From: Trichopria drosophilae
Taxonomy: Eukaryota > Arthropoda > Insecta > Hymenoptera > Diapriidae
Direction: 5' to 3'
Assembly (NCBI GenBank): GCA_030407085.1
Contig: CM059587.1
Location: 103,411,001-103,475,000, forward strand
Length of the DNA: 64,000 nt
Shown: piece by piece, positions 24,931 through 38,400 of the stretch
Layout of the letters: each line of letters starts with the position of its first letter
Position numbering within the stretch: the stretch's first letter is position 1
Notes under the pieces: model-generated
Told to the model about the DNA's origin: nothing
What the model saw: the letters and a program-made list of their open reading frames with translations, nothing else
Databases searched by the model: none
Translations under genes and position numbers: made by a program

Positions 24931-26462
24931 TAAAGTATGACTAATATAATACAATTTTTCTTGTGAGAAAATTTGTTTACAATAGTCTCTAATAGGACAT
25001 ACATTTCCTCCTGGTAGTGAGATTGTAAATCGTTGATTTATTTTATTTTAATTTTTCACTTTTGTAACATCTCACTGCAGACATAATTCATATTTTATCG
25101 TTTTATGCTGTTCTAATCCAATTTATGCATCCTTTTTCGGTTTTCAAAACCAAGAATGCAAACATTCCAAAAGTGTTCATTAACGCCCTTAATATTTTTG
25201 TAACTTTCATTTTTATCAATTTTGAATCATAGAAAATTTATATTTTGTAATGTATTAAATAAATCTATTATTTTGAATTAAATCAAGAGAACTGCTTTGT
25301 ATTATTGATTTGAACGTATATTCATTACATGTTCCGCTTAAATAGCTGCTAAGCTTCATAAATAGCCGAGTGTTTCTAAGACCTTACATGTGCACATTGA
25401 CGGAAGTTTAATTCCTACACAAGTTACCACAATAGGGTAAAGTGGAACAACGTCGGAAACAAAAAGCAAATTTCGTTTGTTGGGAATCAAATGAAAAAAA
25501 CCGTTTCGATTCATCTCCAGATTTCTTCCTTGAACTTGGAATGACAAAATGTGGAAAATCGTTTTTTTTTAAATATCCGGTTTTAACTATTTCAGTGGTA
25601 ATATGTGTACATTTTAAAATAACTTTCACAATTTTTAATGAATTTGTATGAAACTTAGTATACCAAGTTATTTTGAGTGGATGAATCTGGATCTTTTTTT
25701 GTTACTTTCTTGGTCTTTATGGATCATTCATCAAGTTCCCTATCGATCGTTTTTGATCTCTACGACTAAGTTTGTAATTTTATCGTTTATCTATTCTCAA
25801 TATGTATCGATCTTTTTCGATTATTCTTAATCTTTCTTACTTTGTATCGGCCTCTATCACTCTGTGTTGCTCTCTAGCAAACTTTATCGATCTGTCTGTA
25901 ACTCACATTTTTCTTCAATCGTTAACGATTAACTATTTAAATTAACGCTTGAATATCTGAATTGTGAGTAATTTGTAGGTATCTTCTATTAAAAAAGATC
26001 GAGAGAGATCGGCAGAGTGAAGTTTAAGGAAAGTCGAGACAGAAGTGAACGAGTTCGAGAGATTTTATATTACTATAAAATATATATGTCGATAATATCA
26101 ATTCTTCGGCGGAAAAGTTGTAAATATAAATAATGTAATCTACATGAGTTATCCTTTATAATGGAGTAATATTCGATTTTGCATGCTACACTAGTTTCAC
26201 TTCAAGCTTCATGAAATAATAAAACATAACATTTACATTATTAACAATATTACAGCCAGTAATAGTGGGAGTTACTCAGGTATAAGTACTGATAAAATTA
26301 TCCCGGTTTCCAAAATTAATAATATAGTTAAAAAAAGACTAATAATTGTCATTTTCATTTGTCATAAAATATTAAATCATAAAAAAAAACAGATTTGTGA
26401 AGTTTTTACTATTATTTTGGTATTATCTAGGAGATAAAAATAGCACAGTCCTATATACACAC
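24931..26462. other. AT-rich spacer, no gene seen
   Basis: Overlapping frames on both strands at 25356-25651 reflect composition, and no family is recognisable. Confidence 0.5.
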
Positions 26463-28006
26463 ATAAAAAAAACTAAAGTCCGGATCTGGAGGTCGTATTA
26501 TGTCTATAATATGTTTTTTAGATCGCTGAATCCGAATTCGACGTCCATTTAATCCAATCACGTCAGGTTTTTGACATAACCTCAAAACTCCTACAAAAAT
26601 CCTGTAATTATACCTTAAAAAGACAAAATGAAGAATAAGTTGCACTTAGAAGTCTATGACAATTTTCCGTTATGTTTCTTGGATCACTAAAACCATATTC
26701 GAAGCTTATCCAGCCCCATCCCGTTAAGTTCTTCATATAAACTCAAAAAAGAAATTAAAAAATCTACCCTAAAATATACAAATAAAGAAACATTCTGTTC
26801 TTGAAAGCAGACCCTATTTCCATTATGTTTTTTGGGCCGCTGAAAATTAATTCGAAGTCTATTCGATCTCGTCAGTTCCGTCTTTTGACGTAATCTCAAA
26901 AATATCCTAAAAATTCACTCTAAAATGTTAAAATAAAGGAAAATTCTAACCTGAAAGGGTACCATATTTCCTTTCAGTTTTTCGGGCCGCTGAACCCGAA
27001 TCCGAAGTTCATCACATGCATAAAAGGTCCCAACAGCTTGTGCTGTGTAGTTACTCCCTGAATTGTCTAGAGGAAACGGAACTGTCGACTGAGCAGAACT
27101 GGAATTGACTGTACTGAATAACACTAGAGAATATTGGACTCTACTGGAAGGTGTTTTACTGAACAACACTGCAATGTACTGGACAGTACTGGACAGTATT
27201 GGAATGTACTGGGTAGTACTGTACCAGATAGTTCTGGACATTACTGGAAGCTCTTTTAAAAATGTCTGCTTGAATCGCGCAATTTGAAACGAATAGCAGC
27301 TTATGATAAGATTCGAAAGACAATACCACTCGTGGGTAGTGCTAAAAATGATTGTAGTAGCCAATTCGATTCAGAGTCTAATTAACCCCGTCATGTCGGA
27401 TTCGTTATTCGCACGTTAAGTAAATAAATAAAAAATAAAATTAAAAAAATTACCTTAAAAAATTTATAAATCGAACCTAAATTATTGAAATAAATGAAAA
27501 ATTCTTGCCTGGAAGTCATACTATACAATATTCTTTATATTTTTGAGGTCGCTGAAACCGAATATAAAGCACATTCAACTCCATAATTTCTGGATTTTTA
27601 TATGATCTCAGTGACGATAACTCACGCGACAGCCTGATGTCAAGACTTTTTTATGTCCAGGACTGTCCAGTAAACACGGTATGACTTGTAGGCCAGAGTT
27701 TTTCTTTATTTTCATATTTCACAGTAAATTTTAGATTTCTTTTTGAGGTTGTGTCGTGAACTTAACGTGATGGGGATGAATAGACTTTGGATACAGTTTT
27801 AGAGACGTCAAAAACATCACTTCCAATCGCTAATTATTCCTTATTTTAACTTTTTGAAGTTAATTCTAGGATTTTTTAGTTTTTTTCCATTATGTCTAAA
27901 ACCTGGCGGGATGGAGTTAAATGGACTTTAGATTCGGATTCAGCGACATAAAAAACATATTACAGACATAGTCTGACCTCCAGATCCGAACTTTAGTCTT
28001 TTTTTT
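26463..28006. mobile_element. Foldback element built from about 155-bp repeat units
   Basis: The left end (A-run, then ACTAAAGTCCGGATCTGGAG) and right end (CTCCAGATCCGAACTTTAGT, then T-run) are inverted copies with about 100-130 bp of arm homology. Between them the same unit (TTATGTTTTTTGG-CCGCTGAA-CCGAA-TTCGAAGTCCAT...ATAACCTCAAAA) recurs in direct orientation at about 26665, 26815, 26950 and 27505, and inverted at about 27715 and 27880. No coding region is evident; short frames here are chance. It is likely a non-autonomous foldback or satellite-like transposon. Confidence 0.7.
27095..27255. repeat. Degenerate TACTGGA-type minisatellite
   Basis: Irregular reiteration of (G)TACTGGA(C/A)A and AACACT motifs, interrupting the foldback array. 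A minor frame over it encodes only this repeat. Confidence 0.75.
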
Positions 28007-28277
28007 GTTGGGCTGTGTAGTATGAAGATTAGTCCAAATGAAAGTGTACCAGATATGGCCCTACAGCTCTATACAGTAGTGAAACATTAGAGGATCCATT
28101 ACCAATCGATTAAATGGACGTAAGATCATTTTCGAAAGCAAACTCCGGTTGAATTTATAAGATACCAATTAGACCCTGCACACAAACAACTACTCCTCAA
28201 TTGCAAATTTATTGAGGTTGATCTAATATAAAATAGTTGAACCGAAAGTGATTTTGAGCAACATTAAACGACGAAGA

Positions 28278-28481
28278 CTAAGCTTCCAGCAATATATCTT
28301 GCAGAGGTTCGTACAATCGCTTTCGATACTCTCGTGCTCTTTCTTCGATCGTTACGGGCGTGATTGGATTAAACGGCTCTTCCATGTTTGATGTTGACGT
28401 AGATTCTGTGGCAGTAAGCTTCTCATTGCAACTAAGGATACAGATATTTCTCATTGCACTGAATTCAATCGTTTTCTTCAA
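28278..28481 (-). CDS. Coding-like C-terminal frame, unknown protein
   Basis: The minus-strand frame ends with TAG at 28278-28280 and encodes a balanced, charged sequence including NMEEPFNPITPVTIEERARE, followed by YRKRLYEPLQDILLEA. This composition differs from chance frames in the window. There is no ATG at a sensible start (first ATG is internal), so a terminal exon is more likely than a whole gene. A good acceptor-like TCTGTATCCTTAG lies at about 28432-28444, giving an exon of about 154 bp that begins at 28431. I recognise no family, and no partner exons were identified upstream on the minus strand. Confidence 0.4.
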   Translation of the reverse strand: MKKTIEFSAMRNICILSCNEKLTATESTSTSNMEEPFNPITPVTIEERAREYRKRLYEPLQDILLEA

Positions 28482-28620
28482 TAATTGATAAAAAAAACTA
28501 TAGAAACAGGAAACAGTAATATGACATACATTTTTATGAGGAATTTGTCGCGGTCTGAAACTTTAATTAAAATCATTTTTGTCCATTCTTTCATTAAAAT
28601 GGTTCTTAAGTGGTGGTAAG

Positions 28621-28755
28621 GTAGGGAGTTTCACTGAAAAACGTAAATTAATGACTGAATAAAATTTTCAACATTCGGATTCTGTAAAGGCAATTCTAAT
28701 TACTATGGATGGTTTTATAGAAAATACCAAAGACTTTAATTGAGGACTGACCTGA
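28621..28755. repeat. Second copy of the dispersed repeat at 20990-21152
   Basis: GTAGGGAGTTTCACTG...ATTCGGA...AAAATACCAAAGACTTTAATTGAGGACTGAC parallels the flank of copy A with moderate divergence. Its left flank (GTGGTGGTAAG) shows what should precede an undisrupted copy. Confidence 0.65.
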
Positions 28756-31624
28756 CAGTATTAGGATTGTATTGAAGCTACTTACAAAGGTGGTTCAAAT
28801 AATTATATTTTAAAAAACATTTTTTTTGAAAACATTATTGTGACGTGCTCAATGAAAATTTCTTAGAAAATTTTTAGACGCTCTAACTCTAAATCTAATG
28901 GGTTTTTTAAAAAATGCGAAGAATGAAAAGTTCTTAAAACGTACTGATAAATATTGTGCCATTTTTTTAAATATTTTTGATGATGTTTTGAGAAATTTTT
29001 TATCGACTGTCTTTCAAAATTTTTAATTATTTATGAAAAGTTCGTAAAAATTGTTAGCATATTCCATGATGATAAAAGAAATACCCAGAAAACAAAGCAA
29101 GAACATTTTGTTAAAATGGGTATTATTTTACTACTTAAACACGTATACAATATTGAATGCAAATATAATAACTATGCATATAATATTTTTATGTTATACA
29201 GTCACATTTTTATAATTTACGCTGTGTTAACAATTAAAAATAATAATATTTTAATTGTATAAAATTGAGCAGAATAATCACAACAATCAATAGATGAAAA
29301 ACGAGAATACAAATTAATTTAGAATACACTTCCACGTTGCACAGTGCTTGGTTTTGTAGGTCAAGCACGGTAGCCTCTTATTATACTGAAATATAAAAAG
29401 AATCTACTGCAGAGTTATCTAAAGAAAACAGTTCTTGAATTGAATGCAATAAACGATAAACAATGAAAACGATGCTCTTCGTGTCCACTGTAAGGAATAT
29501 TCTTGAGATCGTAGTAAACGACATTTGCAAAGGCAAAGGAAAACAGTAGTATCTGAAAATCCTTTTACAACTTTCCTGGGATCTTTAAGAGCAGACATTA
29601 CACTGTCTCCATGTAATCAATAAACTAAAATTATAAAAATAAATTCAACATTAAGTATTTTATGCATCAATATTTCGGTGGGAATTATATTTCTCTACTA
29701 TTATACAGTACTGTCCCCACGTTCTAGCTGTAGTTTGCCTAAAGGGATATTTAATTTAATAAAAATGTGATGTAGATGAAGAAAAGGAACTTTTTGCCGG
29801 GTATAACCAACTATTTAATCTTGATGATATTTTTCATTGCAGGTGCACAGTAAATCACATTAAATTATATAAAACATTTTTAGCATAAAGGTCATTTGTC
29901 GAATATTGATGCTCTCGGTAGTTCAACTACTGTACAAAAACAAATTGTAATTCAGAATGCTTATCTTGGAAACTATTTTATTTCCTGATTGTAAGTATTT
30001 GATTACTGTGTTTACAATAAATCGCAGTTTTATCGTATGAATTGTTTAATTAGTGGAAATCATTTTTGGGTGGCCCATCGGATCCTTTAGAGATACTATC
30101 TTGAGAATATAACATATACTCAAATTAACTCCTAAATATTCCGGGATATTTGATTATCATTAGGATTTGCAATAATCCAAATAATAATTGAGTTAGTTAC
30201 CGCATCAAAATGTTACACGTAGCGTCATTATTTGAATTGGTTTAAACCAGGGCTTAATACGTAGCTCGTTCTTTTGCTCTAGAAGTTTATATCTTCAAAT
30301 AATACTAATTTATTTTTAATTCGAATTTAGCGCGCAAATAATTCAATTGACATTATTCATTAACCCTTCTGAGCACGAGTTATATTGTTTAATATGGAAT
30401 TAATGCATTTTGGACGACCATTGTCGTTCCAGTTGGCAGGAAGGTTAAATTACCAATTCGAAGATCTTTAGTTGACCTCTCTTAATTTTAAATGTTTTAA
30501 CAATTGTGAATGATCCATTATCTTAATCAGTCTTCACTCAATTAAAATAAGAAACCATTTGTCTGGTTCCCCGTAAAGATTTTCTTGAAAATTAGCAACT
30601 ATTGGCATTTCAAAATAATCTCGCCGAAGTCTGGAATTTTTTGTTTATCTTCTCTAGAGATCTCAAAAAGAAAATTTAATTTCCCGCAACCTTATTTGCG
30701 TAAATAAAATTGCTTTGCTACAAAATTCAGTCAAATTCAGGCTCATAGATCAGTAATTGTTCAATGAAACCATATTGACTTTCATAGTTAATAATAAAGC
30801 AAAATACTATAACCATGTGTAAAGTCAGGCATAAATTATAACGGAATATAAGATAGTAAAAAATAAGTATCACTTATATATTATCCTGTCCCCTCCGCAG
30901 CATGAAATTCAATGATCAAGATATAATCGTCTGACGTGGTCGAAACAAAGGAAACACTTTACGCTAAACGATATCTTTCAGCAGGAAAAAAAAACTCCAT
31001 TGAAAATTTAAATTAAAGCTTCTACTTATTAGAAGCCAAATGATAACACTAATTGGAACATGTTTATTTGTATGCGCGAAATAGCGGCCTGACTAAATCG
31101 CAGATTACTACTGTACATTATCCGTCTGTCCGAACTTCGTGTTACTACTGCGCATTAGCAGCAGGATTTCATTACTGTTCAAAGCGATGATGGTCGGAAG
31201 TAGTAGCAGTCATTTTAGTAAGTCAATCCGAACGGACATTTGTCTTCGTGAAGTTGAAGTTGTAATATAAAATAAAAAACTTCATCTGTTGTTCTTGAAA
31301 TAAGTGTCGAATTTCTGTCTTTTTATTTTCTAAAAAATTGTACAAAAGTATTTTTGACCGTTAACCTAATATTAATTGGAACCAACAAAATCTTCAGTAT
31401 CTAATTTGATAAGAGATACAAATTAAACGGGGATTAACTCTCATATATTGTACTACATTTATGCTAGCAAACAATTATATCGCTCTTATGAAAATGTCTT
31501 GTACAATAAATCTGAATTTTAGAAAATAAAATAGAAGTATGACATATTGACTTAGATTAGAATTTTTAAATAACTGCATTCAGTGAAATGTTTCGATATA
31601 CTCTAAATTATATCTCGTTATGCA
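28756..31624. other. AT-rich spacer, no gene seen
   Basis: No supported feature. A minus-strand frame of about 60 codons (about 29430-29620) was considered and not accepted. Confidence 0.5.
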
Positions 31625-32540
31625 ATTCATCACACAGGTCTACCAAAAAGGTAGTTTTGGAAGTTGTGGTTCATTCCTAACGTAATTTTGTACGCTCAAT
31701 CCGAATCCGAAGTCAGAATTGGTGCATCGCGTCAGGATTTTCAGATATTTGCGGTTATGTACAAGAAAAATGCGTTATTTTTCTGTGTTTGAGGTTGCGT
31801 ACAGGACTTAACAATTTTGTTTGGACTTCTATACTATTTGCTTCTTTTAGTACTATATTTATCCTTTAAAATGAAGTTTTATGCGATCACCTACGATTTT
31901 TTCTCACAAAGTTACGGCTATTTTAAAATTACGAGATATATTCCTTTGAGGCAGATATTGTTTAATGGGTATCTTCATTTCAAAATTTGTTCTGTGGATG
32001 TTTGGCATTGCCGAATTTAAAGTAAAAATATGAAAATTTTTTAATACAAGAAGGCGGATTCAAAATGGCTAAATAAACAATAAAGAATAAAAAAAGGATT
32101 CATAAGTCACAATATTGAAACGAGTTTTTAGTTATAAATATCCAAATTTTACATAGTTGTTGATATTTATACAGGTTTCATCACAATGATTTTGACCTTG
32201 AGCTTGTTCTGCGGCATTTTAAGGGTAATTTTTTTTACATTGTAATTTTTTTATATCGTAATTTCAAATTGGCGTATCTTGGTGATAAAATGTCGTAATG
32301 GAATTCTGCGCATCTCATATTAAAGACAAATAGTCGTACTACATGATCCAACTAGAGGAAAAGCTCCTAAAAATATTGTTTTCTGTACATAACCTCGAAA
32401 ATAGCAAAAAAAAAACGCATTTTTCGAGTACGTAACCTAAAATATCTCAAAATCCTGATGTGATTGGATACTTTTGACTTAGGGTTCGGATTCTACGCAC
32501 AAAATTACGTCGGAAATGACCCACAGCTTCCCAACAACAG
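31625..32540. repeat. Foldback repeat related to the 26463-28006 element
   Basis: About 200 bp at the left (31650-31880) is an imperfect inverted copy of 32330-32530. Shared features are GGAAG(T/C)TGTGG, ACGTAATTTTGT, AATCCGAA, ATCAGGATTTT-AGATATTT and GTAC...GAAAAATGCGTT. The AATCCGAATCCGAAGTC and TCAGGATTTT motifs link it to the units at 26463-28006. Confidence 0.6.
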
Positions 32541-34585
32541 AACCATGTTGACCTGTGTTATTGATAACTTAAAACTGCATTATGTTTCTTGAAAAAGGTT
32601 GACATTACGTTTATTGATAATGAAGGTTTGGAATATAATTTAATTTTATCGTCTTACATGCATCTTTTTCATTAAAAATTAAGATATTTTACAAAGGCAA
32701 TGATCTAAACTCAGTCTGGCACCGCTTCTATTTTACAAGTAAGAGTTTGTGTCCCGATCGAAACTGTCCCATTTTTCATTAATTCTTGTCCGAATGTCTA
32801 ATTTTGTAGCTATGGCGAGCATAAAAAGTCGCATTTTCACAACTGCAAAAAGTTTTCAAATGTTTTCTTTATAATTAGGATGTGGAGAACTAATCCAAGA
32901 GTACGCACCTAAACTGAGAAAATTTTCCTTAGAGAATATCCCATACTGTCTGGTTACATAAATTTTCATGAATTAATTAAAATACCTCTACCCAAAATTT
33001 GTCCTTTTCATGGAAATTTAGGAATTATCGGCAATTTCCGAGTATATCCCGCTGACACCAGATAGGATAGGAAATTTTCTAAGGAAAATTTTCTCAGAGT
33101 AACTTACTTTTTGGTATTACTTTTTAACCCTGAATTAAGAACTCATGGAAAACGTCCACATTTTAGTAATAAGGTTCAACAGTATCTAAATAATATCTTA
33201 TATAACAAACTTAATCATTTTAATCATTTTAATGTATTTTACTACGGTCAAGAAATATTTACGACATTTTATTAATTCATTCTGGTTTTTCCTATGAAAG
33301 GCAAGTAGATCTTCATATTTTTGTGGAACATACTTGCTTTTTACTATCATTTTCTAAATAATTTTGCAAATATTTTGTCAAGTGAAATTTGTTTTTGTTT
33401 GTACATATGTTGGACGTTATTGACTTCTGGTTGGTTTTGAACGAAATTTATATCGTTCAAAATTTGCCCGACGTTATATGTTCATCATATGATGAAACAT
33501 TCATATTTTTTGCTTTTTTTCTACATGTCATCCAAATCCGGATGCATTTTTGAGACTTTTCTAAATTTTTGATATTTAACAGATTGTTAAATTCAAAATT
33601 TAGTAACTTTTTTGAACGTCTAAGGATGGAGGCGCAAAACCTTATTGACAAGTCCTATGCGCCCCCAAGGACGAAACGTTCAATTTTTAATTAAATCTAG
33701 TAACTATACTTAGTTGCAGGTTTATGTTTATTTTTTTTAAACATCTAATTGTACGGTGACCGATAAAAACCAAGAAACTCAATTATTTAAATCATTTTAA
33801 TAGGAAGGTTAATTAAATAATAATTAAAAGATAAATATACCTATACAAATAACATTCAATTACATGCACCAGACTTCCGTGAAACTTATTTGATTGTGCG
33901 TATTCTTAGGCAATGTGTACTTTCGGTGTAACTTACCAAACATTTCTTCCGTCATTTACTGAATATTTCATAATTTATACAAAATCGTCGTTGCTTAAAA
34001 CAAATATCAGCACTTGCAACACTGTAAGAAAAAAAAAACAATTGGAAATATCCCGTACATTTACCGGAAGTAAATGACCATTATCTAGTAGTGTGATTGT
34101 TCCATACCATGCATTGGAAATTTTTTTATTAATTTAAGAGAATCATATTGAATTTTTCGTTAAAATATCCACGACGAAATACGACGGTAAAACTAGATTA
34201 AATAAATATAAATTACATTCCAGGAAAACGTTGATTATATATAATTCATTTTGTATTTTTTGACACTAAGTGGAACTTAAATCAGCTACAGCGAAAAGTT
34301 CCATTGCTCTATTACTGTCGAACATTTTGAAGAAAACAGACAAAAGTACAGAATCATGCTTTCTTTTTTACGAAATTTAATAAATTATCTAAATTAAGAT
34401 TCTTGACATCTGAATTAGGGTTCTTGGCGTCTAACTTCATTTTCGATTACTGGGGTTGACATAAAGGCAGTTGGTGAATCGAAGAAGGTTCAATTCAAGG
34501 ATAACACAGGCTAACAAAATTTATACCCAGAAATAGGACTATACTTTTCGAAGATTTTCGTTGCAGTGAATTCAAATTTGTCCGC
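32541..34585. other. AT-rich spacer, no gene seen
   Basis: No supported feature. Confidence 0.5.
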
Positions 34586-35435
34586 AGAATTGTTCTATCA
34601 CGTCAAGATAATAAGATATCCTAACCTAAAATTGCAAAAAACACTGTTTTTGCTCATATTCAGTAAGTTTCTGTGGCAGAACAAAATTATTCTTTGCAAT
34701 TTGGCATGAACAATATTAAGGTGCTATTTGGCAGCTTTGACATTCTTTTTTAGTAATTCCTATATGATTTTTCTTAATCGAGTTATCGAAGTTTTTGTCA
34801 GGGAACAATTATGATATTCAGACATTAAATAAATGTGTAATTAGATAAAAATAACTAATAAACTGAGACCGACATTCTTGCTAAAAATTGTACTATTATG
34901 TCAAGATGTTGAAATATCCTAACATAAAAGTGCAAAAAACACAGTTTTTGTCTATTTTCAGTAAGTTTTTGTAGCGGAATAATTTTGTTTTCTTAATTTG
35001 ACAAAAACCAAATTCAAATTCATACTACGTATCACGTTGGAAATAAATCAATTCACGTGAAACGTAGTTAAAGTACAAGATGATCGTAAAATAACATGGT
35101 GTTACATTGCGGATATGCAATTAGTATGTAAAGAGTAATTATAAAAATTCGGTCAGTTTTTACCGGTTTTACGTTTATTTCAGAAAACCACGTGTTTTCT
35201 TGTTCTGCATGATCTGAACTTTGAAAATTTAATTGTCATCGATTACACATCGATTATAAATTTGCAACGTATCACCACGTAATTTTACATATGGCTTGTA
35301 TTTTTACTGCGTTACACGTGAATCGATTTATTTCCAACGTGACGCGTGGTAAAATTACATCGACTTCTACAGAGTGGATATGAGCAAAAACAGTGTTTTT
35401 GCACTTTTAGGTTAGGATATCTTAATGACAACCTT
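34586..35435. repeat. Nested inverted and direct repeats, foldback-like
   Basis: Units with AT(A/G)TCCTAAC(C/A)TAAAA-TGCAAAAAACAC-GTTTTTG occur at about 34610 and 34910 (direct) and about 35385-35425 (inverted). A tighter inverted pair, CACGTTGGAAATAAATCAAT (about 35032) and ATCGATTTATTTCCAACGTG (about 35323), brackets 35024-35352. No coding region is evident. Confidence 0.6.
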
Positions 35436-38400
35436 GGAAAAAGTATAGTCCGGTTTCTGGGCGTGGAGATTGGCTTCATTGTGTTGGCCTGTGTAATGAT
35501 CACCAGAAATACTTTTTTTACAGAAATGATAGAAAACCGATTTATAGTTAGGTTGATAATCTCAATCACTATCAACACTATTTCCATATCTTTAATTTCG
35601 ATGAACACGCGAATAATTCTGGTTCACATTAGTATTTTTGGGGTTGCTGCTTTGAAGTTTTAAAAAATCATTGTAGTTATTGTTGTCTTCTACTTTTAGA
35701 TGAAGCAGCAGGATCACTAACCAATCATAAATAAATGAAAACTTAACAAAAAAAAAATCGTCAACTAATATCGAAAAAAAAATATTTTCCACTAATATCA
35801 AAATGTTATTGACTGGTGAAAATTATAATTTTATAAATTAATATAAATACTTGGTTAAACTGGCTTAATATATAAACAATAATATGTGAACAAAGTATCG
35901 ACATATTTCCGAAAAGTTAAACGCTCAATTAAATATTTGTAATTAAAAATATATATATATAAAATAATCTTGAGATAAATAAACAAAATTTTTAATTTAA
36001 GAATTCGGAAAAGGCCACTAGGTTTTTAAACTTTAAACAATGAAGGAAAAGGGGGAAAAGGAAGAATATTTTTTTTAACGTTTAGTAGGAGATAAATAGA
36101 GAAATATGTCAGAGTATCCTGACATATTTTTAGAAAAATCTTCGGGACAAAATGTATCAAAAAAACGATATTAATTTTCGGCCCGATTTTGCGGCCATCT
36201 TGAGAAAGATTAACAATTATTCATGCGTTTTTATTATTAAATTTAATATTTCTGAAGAGGGCCACAATTTTTAATATACCAAAAGAAGTACATTAATATA
36301 TCAAATCAATTACACTGAATTATCATTTATTTTAGAATCTATCCTTTAAAAAATGATTTTTTAGTCAAATGTATGGATCGGGAAAAAGAAATGATTGTCA
36401 CACAATTTTTCTTACTTTTTATAAATGTAAAACTTCCTAAGGATTCATTTTCTATAATAAGAAAAGTAGTTTGTTATGTTCGATTAATAAAGATCATTAA
36501 CAAATGTATTATATTCAAAATTATGTGTTGAATGACAAATAAAATGTTAATGACTCGGGAAACAGTAATGTTATCTATAATGATGATACGCAATATGTCA
36601 TACGCGTATACAAAGTGCAGCAAATCAAATGTCGATTTTACGAAAATAAGCGACGTCACTAATTGATTTCGTATTCGTCGATAGATAGGAACCCAATCAA
36701 TGGTTATTCTGTGCTACTCGTGCGTTTCAATCTCGCAAATCGTTTATAGATAAACATATTGTTTTTATCATTAATATTTACTAATTTCACGTTCATGATT
36801 TTAATTATCATAATCGGATATAAATCAGACCGTAATTATTTCCAATGTGGTTTCCCCATTAGCATTTGCCAAATTGTAACTCGCGTTTCTGCTTACTCTA
36901 GTGTCGGAAACGTTCCTCGTTAATCCTAAAATACTAAATATGAATTGTATACAACATACAGATGTGAAAGTAGATAAAAATAGTAGGCGAAATTTACATA
37001 TTACACTGCAAAAACAAATAGTTTCACTAAATATAAAAAAACCGACAGTTTAGAAAAAGAACTTTCATAAATATTTAGAGGTGTCGGCTTTTTTACACGT
37101 ATTCAGTTCTAAACTACAAAACTGTAACTACTAAGTAACTAAACTACAAAAATTCATGTCTCTTAAACGCATTATTTTAAAACATTAGACACTTCAATAA
37201 TGTAAATTTAAAATAAATGTGCCAACAATATGTCAGACTTCAATTCAAAATGTTCAGAGATTATTTGCATCTATTGATCATAAATAAGACATTTTTCATT
37301 GTATAATATGAGACATATAACGGAAACGGTAAAAATGTCTGCATTGAGGACATTTTAGCTAAGTATAGGCGGTTCCAAGTTGAAACACATTCAAAGACAC
37401 CTTGACGTTTTGTCCGAAATAATCACAATAAATTAAAAAGTATTTTATAATAAAACTTGAGTTTCTTATCGTTAGCTGACGATGTTTACAAGACGACTAA
37501 ATGTCAATTTTATAACAACACTATATTGTATTTATAGAACCATTTGTTTATATAACTTTTATATATTTTTTACGTAGGAAGTTTATTAAAATTTTATATA
37601 TTTTCTATAAAACTTTTCTACCTGGGACGGTTGGTGCCGTTTTAGAATAGTTTATTTTGTTTTAAAATAATGTTGAATTCGAAAACTGAATTTAGATCAA
37701 TACCTTCATATTCTATGAAAAAGGTAATCTTCGGTTTATAGCCGATGTCACTCAACATAGCTGTGCCACATGTGCCACGACCATGTTCAGAACCTATTAA
37801 CACATCTCAAAGGGTTAAAATTTCACTTGCCTTGCTTACGTCCTATATAGATACATCAGCATTCTCTCGACTAATCTCTAAGAACAACACGTTGAAGAAT
37901 GGTGGTATTATAATAATATAAATTTATAAATTCTAAGTGTTTGATTGAAAAAATTATTGGTCGTTGTGGTTCAGTTAATTTATTTTAAAGTAATGGAGGT
38001 TTCGACATCAAGTTTGATGTGCTCTTCAGGGGTTATGTTTAATATTGGTTTTAGCCATATCGTCATACCAAATTCCTTATACTTTCAATGTTTTTCAGAG
38101 AATAATTACAATATAAGCACAATTGCTTATATAATGAAACATGTTGTTGTCGCATAATTTAGCTTCTGTGGTTTAATTATTTTAAGTTCTGCAGAATTTC
38201 CTATATATTAGCTGTATACTCATTAATTTAATGAAGAAGCTCGTTCACACGAAGACAAAACTGTTATTTTGATAAATAATTTTAAATAAAAAAAGTGCAA
38301 AATTTTACTGATAAAGAGAAAATGTAAGGAGTAAATACAAATATTGTAATATTTTTGTTTCGTCATCGAAAATAATGTCGTTATATTTGAAAATCAATTT

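Noticed and set aside
27105..27287. 60-codon frame rich in Y-W-T-V-L
   Set aside because: Encoded by the TACTGGA minisatellite.
29430..29620. Minus-strand open stretch reading GDSVMSALKDPRKVVKGF
   Set aside because: About 60 codons without a supported start or unambiguous splice frame. The apparent acceptor upstream leads to an early stop in the relevant frame. Left as unproven.
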